Shown: positions 1-5,268 of the stretch, one piece after another
Numbering within the stretch: the first letter of the stretch is position 1
Layout: every line of letters begins with the position of its first letter
Origin: Acidimicrobiaceae bacterium
GTDB taxonomy: Bacteria; Actinomycetota; Acidimicrobiia; Acidimicrobiales; Bog-793
Direction: 5' to 3'
Length of the DNA stretch: 7,119 nt
Assembly (NCBI GenBank): GCA_003170375.1
Contig: PMZN01000074.1
Coordinates: forward strand, 4,805-11,923
Notes under the pieces: generated by a model
Seen by the model: only the letters and a program-made list of their open reading frames with translations
What the model was told of the DNA's origin: nothing
The model's database searches: none
Program-made: the position numbers and the translations under genes

Positions 1-180
1 GCGATTGCCTTCTGGCGGCCCGTCGCTTTGATCGCACTGCTCGCGGTCGTTCCTGCCCTGCTACCTGTTCGTCGCGTGCTCGGCGGTGCCGAGGGCCGTG
101 ACCTCGTCACGGCACTGGCTGGGACCGGGATGCTCCAACTGGCCTTCGGCGCCCTTCTTGCCTTGGGCATCGTCCTGTGA
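1..180 (+). CDS. menA: C-terminal end of a UbiA-type prenyltransferase, probable 1,4-dihydroxy-2-naphthoate polyprenyltransferase (partial)
   Basis: An open frame enters from the left edge and ends at TGA 178-180, leaving the last 59 residues. What is visible is a hydrophobic segment (FWRPVALIALLAVVPALLPV), a short polar loop with R-R-x-L-G-G-A-E-G-R-D, and a final hydrophobic segment (roughly residues 35-59) ending in ALGIVL. This matches the last two membrane helices of UbiA-superfamily enzymes. MenA attaches a polyprenyl chain to 1,4-dihydroxy-2-naphthoate at the membrane to make demethylmenaquinone. The catalytic Asp-rich motifs would lie upstream of the window, so the assignment rests on the helix pattern and on menH and menD next door. 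Another polytopic membrane protein is possible. The gene converges on menH with a 20-bp gap. Confidence 0.7.
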   Translation, partial: AIAFWRPVALIALLAVVPALLPVRRVLGGAEGRDLVTALAGTGMLQLAFGALLALGIVL

Positions 181-202
181 GCCAGGTCGGCAAGCCTCGG
201 CT
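180..202. terminator. Weak hairpin in the menA/menH convergent gap
   Basis: AGCCAGG (180-186) can pair with CCT (195-197) and GGCT (199-202), with one bulged C at 198 and an 8-base loop. It overlaps both stop codons of the convergent pair. No T-tract follows on either strand, so an intrinsic terminator role is only a possibility. Confidence 0.2.
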
Positions 203-1007
203 ACGCGGAGTGGCCGAGGAACTCGCTCACGAGCTCGACGAAGACGCCGGGTCGCTCGAAGCAAACCGCGTGGCCTGCTCCGGCCACGACCGCCAGCCGG
301 GCATTGCGACCGATGGCGTCGACCGTCCGCTCCGCAATTGGCCTGAACTTGTCGTCGAGCGCGCCCGTCACGACCAGGATTGGCATCTCGAGCCCGCCGA
401 GGCGCTCCCAAAGTGGCGCCTGGGTGCCGGTCCCCACGGTTCGCAGCGAGGCGGCAAGGCCGGCGGCGGAGTTGGCGAGGCGCGAAGGCCGGTCAGCCTG
501 CTCCTCGTTCAGGTGAGCGAAGAGTGGTCCCGCGAGCCACGTCTCGACGAACTCCGCCACGAACGCGTCGCCGCCCCGCTCGAGCTCGGCTGCCCGTCGG
601 TCGTCCTCGGCCCGGCGGAGCCGGCGACTCCGCTCGTCGTCGATGCCGGGGTGCGCTCCGACGATCACGAGGCGCTCGACGAGGCGCGGCGTTTGGAGTG
701 CCAGGTGAAGGCAGCACCGGCCGCCGAGCGAGTAGCCGACGTAGCCCGCCTTGCCTCCCGTTTCGCCGAGGGCACGGGCGGTCTGACCGAGCCCCGAGCC
801 GGGGTCGGGCATCGGAGACCGGCCGTGACCGGGAAGCTCCGGCATCACTACCTCGAAGTCGTCTTCGAGCTCACGCGCGACGCGCGCCCACGAGGTGCCT
901 GTCTGAGTGAACCCGTGAACGAGCACGACCGTCGGTCCCCGGCCCTGCCTCGTCGTGTGGAGCTCGAGCGGCCGGCCGCCAGGCGCCTCTGGGTTCTCGA
1001 AGGACAT
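201..1007 (-). CDS. menH: 2-succinyl-6-hydroxy-2,4-cyclohexadiene-1-carboxylate (SHCHC) synthase, alpha/beta hydrolase
   Basis: This 268-residue alpha/beta-hydrolase-fold protein probably removes pyruvate from SEPHCHC to give SHCHC, the step after MenD. Visible landmarks are the oxyanion strand VVLVHGFTQTG (27-37), LPGHGRS (58-64), the nucleophile elbow G-Y-S93-L-G-G-R, the acid in GALD218DKF, and the catalytic histidine in AGAGH246. The GYSLGGR elbow and the GxLDxKF acid loop are typical of MenH and not of generic hydrolases, and length fits the family. Adjacent menD and probable menA support the call. ATG at 1005-1007 is the only reasonable start, since the next in-frame candidate lies inside the first strand. 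There is no Shine-Dalgarno sequence before it. Its start is 5 bp from the divergent menD start. A hydrolase of other specificity remains a minor alternative. Confidence 0.88.
   Translation of the reverse strand: MSFENPEAPGGRPLELHTTRQGRGPTVVLVHGFTQTGTSWARVARELEDDFEVVMPELPGHGRSPMPDPGSGLGQTARALGETGGKAGYVGYSLGGRCCLHLALQTPRLVERLVIVGAHPGIDDERSRRLRRAEDDRRAAELERGGDAFVAEFVETWLAGPLFAHLNEEQADRPSRLANSAAGLAASLRTVGTGTQAPLWERLGGLEMPILVVTGALDDKFRPIAERTVDAIGRNARLAVVAGAGHAVCFERPGVFVELVSEFLGHSA
1000..1004 (+). promoter_or_regulatory. Ribosome binding site of menD, inside menH
   Basis: AAGGA lies 8 nt before the GTG at 1013 and supports that start for menD. It sits on the opposite strand from codons 2-3 of menH, so the two translation starts share the same few bases. 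Confidence 0.6.
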
Positions 1008-1012
1008 CTCGG

Positions 1013-2788
1013 GTGACGGTAGCGGCCAGCTTCTCGGCCACGCTCGTCGACGAGTGGGTACGCGCCGGGCTGACCGATGCCGTGGTGGCTCCCGGTTCGC
1101 GTTCGACCCCGCTCGTGGTGGCTCTCGCGCGTGAGAGCCGGATCGCGTTGCACGTCATGCTGGACGAGCGGTCGGCGGCCTTCTTCGCGGTCGGGATCGG
1201 GCTCGCAACCGGCCGGCCGGCGGTGCTTGTCACGACGAGCGGGACCGCGGCGGTCGGGGTTCACGCGGCCGTGGTGGAGGCCCACCTGTCCCGGGTGCCG
1301 CTCATCGTGTGCACCGCGGACCGGCCCCCGGAGCTCCATCATGTGGGCGCCCCCCAGACCATCGAGCAGGCCGGGTTGTTCGCCGGGGCGCTGCGTTGGG
1401 CGGTGGACCCCGGCGTGCCCGACGAACAGGCCCGGTCGAGCTGGCGCTCGCTCGGTAGCCGCCTGGTCGCTGAGGCGACGGCCGGTCCCATGGGGCCGGG
1501 CCCGGTGCACGCGAACCTTGCCTTTCGAGATCCGCTGCTCGCGAACCCCGGTGAGCTGCCCCCGGGCCGTCGAAACGCTCGGCCGTGGCACCGGGTCGAC
1601 CCCGTGCGGAGGGTGCTCGACCCGGGCTCGCTCGACGCCTTCGTGGCCCTCGCGCGTCCCGGCGCGAAGGGCTTGATCGTCGCCGGTGCGGGAGCAGGCC
1701 GCCCGGAAACCATCCGTCGCCTCGCTGTCACCTTGGGCTGGCCAGTCCTCGCCGACCCACGGTCGGGTGCCCGGACCCCCGGCGAGCAGGGCTCGCCGAC
1801 GGTCGCCACCGCCGACGCGCTGCTTCGCGTCGAGAGCTTCGCCAGCGAGCACATGCCCGAGATCGTCCTGCGCCTCGGCCAGCCGTGGGCGTCGAAGGTT
1901 GTCGCCGACTGGCTGACGTCGTGCGCCGGGGCCGGTGCGATCCAGGTGCTGGTCGACCCTTACTGGGCATGGCAGGACCCACGTCGCGAGGCCGATGTCG
2001 TGGTGCCGGCTGATCCGGACCACGTGATGGAGGCCTTGATGCTGCGCGTGCCCGAAGGCGGCGCGCCCGGGCGCTCGGCCTGGGCGGCGCCTTTGACCTG
2101 GTCGGATGGATGGGCGGAGGCCGAGGCGGCCGCCCAACATGCGATCGAGAGTGCACTCGGCCGCCACAATGAGGCCACCGAGCCCGGCCTGGCGAGGGCG
2201 CTGTTTGCTTGGTCGCCGCCTTCCTCCACGGTCGTCACTTCGTCTTCGATGCCGGTGCGCGATCTCGAATGGTTCGCGGCCCCGCGCTCGGATCCGCCGC
2301 GGGTGCTGGCGAACAGGGGCGCCAACGGGATCGACGGTGTGACGTCCACGACGCTCGGCGTCACCGCCGCGGCGGCGGGCACAGGTGGTCCTGTCGTGGG
2401 GCTGATCGGTGATCTCGCCTTCTTGCACGATTCGACGGCTCTGGTCCGCGGGCGGCGCGAGCCCGCTCTTGGCGCGGTGCTGGTCGTCATCGACAACCGC
2501 GGCGGTGGCATCTTCTCGTTTCTGCCACAAGCGTCCGGGCTTGACGAGGCGAACTTCGAGAGGCTGTTCGGCACGCCTCAGAGGATCGACGTGGCCGACC
2601 TTGCCAGGGCCGCGGGATGCGACACGATCGAGGTGGTATCCCAGGTCGAGATCCCGACGCAGCTCGACACAGCGCTCTACAACGCGGCACGGCGCGGTCC
2701 GGCGGTTGTCGTCGTGCGCAGCGACCGCAAGGCGAACGTGGCGCTCCACAACGAGCTCGAGGCCGAAGTAGCCCTCGCCTTGGCGTGA
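1013..2788 (+). CDS. menD: SEPHCHC synthase (2-succinyl-5-enolpyruvyl-6-hydroxy-3-cyclohexene-1-carboxylate synthase)
   Basis: This 591-residue thiamine-diphosphate enzyme joins isochorismate with the succinyl semialdehyde unit from 2-oxoglutarate, the first committed step of classical menaquinone synthesis. The N-terminal domain carries APGSRSTPL (26-34) and the catalytic glutamate in DE52RSAAFFA, followed by TTSGTAA. The C-terminal cofactor domain has N434-R-G-A-N-G-I-D-G442, the metal/ThDP segment GD467LAFLHD and D494-N-R-G-G-G-I-F-S-F-L-P-Q. Together these are diagnostic of MenD over other ThDP enzymes, and length is normal. The GTG start is supported by AAGGA 8 nt upstream. Its promoter must lie within the antisense of menH because only 5 bp separate the two starts. 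The complementary strand is also open for about 2 kb, which is a GC artefact. Confidence 0.97.
   Translation: MTVAASFSATLVDEWVRAGLTDAVVAPGSRSTPLVVALARESRIALHVMLDERSAAFFAVGIGLATGRPAVLVTTSGTAAVGVHAAVVEAHLSRVPLIVCTADRPPELHHVGAPQTIEQAGLFAGALRWAVDPGVPDEQARSSWRSLGSRLVAEATAGPMGPGPVHANLAFRDPLLANPGELPPGRRNARPWHRVDPVRRVLDPGSLDAFVALARPGAKGLIVAGAGAGRPETIRRLAVTLGWPVLADPRSGARTPGEQGSPTVATADALLRVESFASEHMPEIVLRLGQPWASKVVADWLTSCAGAGAIQVLVDPYWAWQDPRREADVVVPADPDHVMEALMLRVPEGGAPGRSAWAAPLTWSDGWAEAEAAAQHAIESALGRHNEATEPGLARALFAWSPPSSTVVTSSSMPVRDLEWFAAPRSDPPRVLANRGANGIDGVTSTTLGVTAAAAGTGGPVVGLIGDLAFLHDSTALVRGRREPALGAVLVVIDNRGGGIFSFLPQASGLDEANFERLFGTPQRIDVADLARAAGCDTIEVVSQVEIPTQLDTALYNAARRGPAVVVVRSDRKANVALHNELEAEVALALA
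1016..1021 (-). promoter_or_regulatory. Candidate -10 element of menH, inside menD codons 2-3
   Basis: Read on the minus strand this is TACCGT, matching the actinobacterial TAnnnT pattern, and it ends 8 nt before the menH ATG. No Shine-Dalgarno sequence precedes that ATG, so a leaderless or nearly leaderless transcript is plausible. I see no convincing -35 box. A six-base match of this kind is weak evidence. Confidence 0.3.
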
Positions 2789-2811
2789 CCAAGCCAGTGC
2801 TTTCGCCCCTT

Positions 2812-2829
2812 GCCTGCGTCCGGCCAGGC
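2812..2829 (+). terminator. Small hairpin after menD
   Basis: GCCTG (2812-2816) and CAGGC (2825-2829) form a 5-bp stem with an 8-base loop, 24 nt after the menD stop. No T-run follows, so termination here is uncertain. The rest of the 94-bp menD-tyrS gap shows no T-box features. Confidence 0.2.
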
Positions 2830-2870
2830 GCCGAGTACCCCCGGCGTTCGCCCCGCCGCCGGCATCGTGG

Positions 2871-2876
2871 CACGCT
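2871..2876 (+). promoter_or_regulatory. Candidate -10 element for a leaderless tyrS transcript
   Basis: CACGCT lies exactly 6 nt before the ATG at 2883. It differs from TAnnnT only in its first base, and the spacing is what a leaderless actinobacterial start would need. No Shine-Dalgarno sequence precedes this ATG, which agrees with the idea. No clear -35 box is visible. Confidence 0.3.
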
Positions 2877-2882
2877 TTGCGC

Positions 2883-4169
2883 ATGCTGAAGATCTCGGGC
2901 GACTTCGCCTTTCGCGGCCTCGTCCACCAAGTGAGCGACGAGGCGCTCTGGACGCTGCTCGACTCGGGGGCGACGACGGCCTATTTCGGGATCGATCCCA
3001 CCTCCGACAGCCTTCACGTGGGCAATCTTCTCGGGATCATCACCCTGCGCCGGCTCCAGGAGGCCGGGCACCGCCCCATTCTCCTCGCGGGAGGCGGCAC
3101 CGGCCTGATCGGAGACCCGGGCGGCAAGGCCGGCGAGCGACCGCTGCTGTCGATCGAGCGACTCGCGGCCAACCTCGAGGCGATCCGGGCTCAGCTCGAG
3201 GGCCTGCTCGATCTGTCTCCCGCGGCGGGGGAGGCCCGGGGCCTCTTGCTAGACAACTCCGAGTGGCTGTGCGCCTACGGTTTCATCGACTTCCTGCGTG
3301 ATGTCGGCAAGCACTTCACCGTCAACCAGATGACTGCCAAGGAGTCCGTGAGGTCCCGCCTCGAGAGGCCCGACCAGGGCATCTCCTACACCGAGTTCAG
3401 CTACATGTTGCTCCAGGCCTACGACTACCTCTACCTGCACGACGCCTACGGCTGTCGCGTCCAGCTCGGCGGCAGCGACCAGTGGGGCAACATCACGATG
3501 GGCCTCGAGCTGATCCGCAAGGTCCGCGGATCCGAGGCTTTCGCCCTCACGTACCCGCTCTTGTTGCGCGCGGATGGGACAAAGTACGGCAAGAGCGAGT
3601 CCGGGGCGGTGTGGCTCGACGCGACCAAGTCGTCGCCTTACGAGATGTACCAGTTCTTCGTGCGGACCCCCGACGACGAGGTGGGCCGCTTGCTGCGCTA
3701 TTTCACGTTCCTTTCCCATGAGGAGATCGAGGCGCTAGACGTCGAGGTCGTGGAGCGACCCGGGCACAGAAGAGCGCAGCAGGCCCTGGCGCGCGCGGTC
3801 TGTGCCCTCGTCCACGGCGAGGCCGAGACCGAACGCGCCATTGCTGCCTCCGAAGCCCTGTTCTCCGAGGAGGTCGCCAAGCTCGACGAGGCACTGCTCC
3901 TGGAGGTGTTCGCGGACGCGCCGTCGTCGAGGTTCGCGCGCTCGTGCCTCGATTCCGACGGGTTCGCGCTCGTCGAAGCGCTCGTGTCGACGGGCCTTGT
4001 TTCCTCGAAGACAGCAGCGCGCACCGCTGTGGCCCAAGGCGGCGTGTACGTGAACAACCGCCGACGTTCCGAGCCCGAGGCGCGCCTCGGGCGCGACGAC
4101 CTTCTGGTCGACCGTTACGTCGTGCTGCGGAGGGGGCGGCGGGACTACCACCTGCTGCGATTTGAGTGA
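2883..4169 (+). CDS. tyrS: Tyrosyl-tRNA synthetase (bacterial TyrS type)
   Basis: This 428-residue cytoplasmic class I synthetase charges tRNA-Tyr with tyrosine. Visible features are Y34-F-G-I-D38-P-T-S-D-S-L-H45-V-G-N48, which combines the tyrosine pocket with the HIGH motif; GGGTGLIGDPGGK; the tyrosine-contact stretch QLGGSDQWGN; and the KMSKS-equivalent K234-Y-G-K-S238. An S4-type RNA-binding domain occupies roughly the last 65 residues (ALVSTGLVSSKTAARTAVAQ onward, with GGVYVNN). Length and spacing match bacterial TyrS. I chose ATG 2883 because it aligns the N-terminus with known enzymes. A TTG two codons upstream (2877) is less likely. No T-box leader is seen. The stop overlaps the start of the downstream lipoprotein gene by 4 nt. 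Confidence 0.97.
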   Translation: MLKISGDFAFRGLVHQVSDEALWTLLDSGATTAYFGIDPTSDSLHVGNLLGIITLRRLQEAGHRPILLAGGGTGLIGDPGGKAGERPLLSIERLAANLEAIRAQLEGLLDLSPAAGEARGLLLDNSEWLCAYGFIDFLRDVGKHFTVNQMTAKESVRSRLERPDQGISYTEFSYMLLQAYDYLYLHDAYGCRVQLGGSDQWGNITMGLELIRKVRGSEAFALTYPLLLRADGTKYGKSESGAVWLDATKSSPYEMYQFFVRTPDDEVGRLLRYFTFLSHEEIEALDVEVVERPGHRRAQQALARAVCALVHGEAETERAIAASEALFSEEVAKLDEALLLEVFADAPSSRFARSCLDSDGFALVEALVSTGLVSSKTAARTAVAQGGVYVNNRRRSEPEARLGRDDLLVDRYVVLRRGRRDYHLLRFE

Positions 4170-4633
4170 GGGCAGGCCTGCGGCGCCCGCTCGACGAGGC
4201 GGCGGTCCTCGTGGCCGTGGTCCTGGCCGTGGTGGCGCTCGCAGGATGCACGTCGTACACCGGCTCGAAGGCCAATCAGGTGCGCCAGTGGGCCTCGATC
4301 GCCTTGGTGAGCTCCAACGACAACCTCGTGGTGCTGGACATCGCGGCCATCAAGCGTTCAGTGCGAGCCAAGAAGCTAAAGGACGTCACGAGCAATTGCT
4401 CGGGGCTCGTGTTCGACACCGGCACCGCGTACGGGAACCTGCCGACGCCGGACAACACCTTGACCAACGAGCTGAATGTCGCCTACCTGGATTTCGCCAG
4501 TGCCGGCAGCTCGTGTGCCGCGGCCCGCAGCCTCCATTCCAGCCGGATCACGGCCGCGTTGGCGACGATCGCCGTGGGCGTCGTCTCGCTCGACAAGGCC
4601 ACCCGCCGCCTGGCCGCCGACGGGGTCCACTGA
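4166..4633 (+). CDS. Putative small lipoprotein of unknown function
   Basis: The product is 155 residues. The N-terminus has basic residues (R2, R6, R7), then a hydrophobic stretch (about 12-26), then the lipobox L25-A26-G27-C28. This predicts export, lipid attachment at Cys28 and anchoring on the outer face of the membrane. D10 and E11 lie between the basic and hydrophobic parts, slightly unusual for a signal peptide. The mature part is about 127 residues with two further cysteines, C78 (TSNCSG) and C117 (SSCAAA), which could form a disulfide. The motif LPTPDNTLT lies between them. I do not recognise a named family. The GTG start overlaps the tyrS TGA (GTGA), so translation is probably coupled to tyrS, although a functional link is not obvious. 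Confidence 0.8.
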   Translation: MRAGLRRPLDEAAVLVAVVLAVVALAGCTSYTGSKANQVRQWASIALVSSNDNLVVLDIAAIKRSVRAKKLKDVTSNCSGLVFDTGTAYGNLPTPDNTLTNELNVAYLDFASAGSSCAAARSLHSSRITAALATIAVGVVSLDKATRRLAADGVH

Positions 4634-4710
4634 GCGTGCGACGCAAGCAGCGCGCGTAGCGTTTCGATGCGTTCTGCCGCGCGAGCGCGCGATCACCCCG
4701 TTTGCAGGGC

Positions 4711-4716
4711 TACGGT
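4711..4716 (+). promoter_or_regulatory. Candidate -10 element for a leaderless flavin-reductase-like gene
   Basis: TACGGT followed by exactly 6 nt and then GTG at 4723 matches the TAnnnT-N6-start arrangement of actinobacterial leaderless promoters. No Shine-Dalgarno sequence is present before this GTG, which also supports 4723 as the start over the in-frame TTG at 4702. No clear -35 box is visible. Confidence 0.45.
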
Positions 4717-4722
4717 TCGGTC

Positions 4723-5268
4723 GTGAGCAACCGCGCCGGCCCGGTCGGTCCTTTCCCCGATGACCTCGACGCGGCGGAATACGACCGGTTGCGGCGCCGC
4801 GTGCTCTGGAAGCTGCCGACGGGCCTGTACCTGCTCGGGAGCCGCGCCGGACAGCGCCGTAACCTGATGACCCTGAACTGGGCCATGCAGGTGTCCGTCG
4901 ACCCGAAATACCTCGCCGTCTCGGTCGAGCACTCCGCGGTGACCCACGGCCTGATCGCCGAAGGGGGCTGCTTTTCGGTCGCGCTCGTCGCCCGTGAGGA
5001 CAGAGAGGTGGTGCGCAGGTTCGTGAAGCCGGCCGAGCACGACGCGGAGGCCCACACGCTCGGCGGAGTTGGGTACCGAGACGGCCTCAGCGGGGCACCG
5101 ATCCCCGAGCTCGCGGTCGGCTATCTGGACTGCGGGCTCCGCCACAGCCTTGATCTGGGTTCTCACTCGATGTTTGTCGGAGAGGTCCTCGACGCAGGGT
5201 TCGCGGACGGCGGCGAGACTGTTCCGGTTCTTCGCACCGAGGACACCCGGATGAACTATGGCGGCTAG
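4723..5268 (+). CDS. Flavin reductase-like (FMN-binding split-barrel) domain protein
   Basis: The product is 181 residues with one domain. Visible segments are LPTGLYLLGSRAGQRRNLMTLNW (about 35-57), then VSVDPKYLAVSVE, then a helix-strand region with GGCFSVALVARED, and a C-terminal RTEDTRMNYGG. This order fits the flavin-reductase-like split barrel, in which FMN binds near the N-terminal strands and the protein is usually a dimer. Members include flavin reductases that feed monooxygenases, as well as FMN-binding proteins of unknown role. No monooxygenase partner is in the window, so the substrate cannot be named. GTG 4723 is favoured by TACGGT 6 nt upstream. The gene's last 11 bases overlap the start of the RNase D gene, suggesting cotranscription. 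Confidence 0.82.
   Translation: MSNRAGPVGPFPDDLDAAEYDRLRRRVLWKLPTGLYLLGSRAGQRRNLMTLNWAMQVSVDPKYLAVSVEHSAVTHGLIAEGGCFSVALVAREDREVVRRFVKPAEHDAEAHTLGGVGYRDGLSGAPIPELAVGYLDCGLRHSLDLGSHSMFVGEVLDAGFADGGETVPVLRTEDTRMNYGG

Noticed and set aside
177..1016. Open plus-strand frame of 279 codons antisense to menH
   Set aside because: It is opposite a gene with intact catalytic motifs, its composition is not protein-like, and it ends against the menD start by chance.
2789..2882. T-box or other amino-acid-responsive leader before tyrS
   Set aside because: The gap is only 94 bp, lacks a T-box consensus and an antiterminator/terminator pair, and the likely transcription start is at the ATG.
848..2884. Open reading frame of 678 codons on the minus strand, antisense to menD
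   Set aside because: It is arginine/proline/glycine-rich with no recognisable domain and lies opposite a clear MenD. In high-GC DNA the antisense frame of a real gene often lacks stops.
4678..4691. Terminator or Z-DNA-like signal at the CGCGC/GCGCG inverted repeat after the lipoprotein gene
   Set aside because: It is a 5-bp stem of alternating CG with no T-tract. Such runs are expected in DNA of this composition, and it lies inside the possible leader frame.
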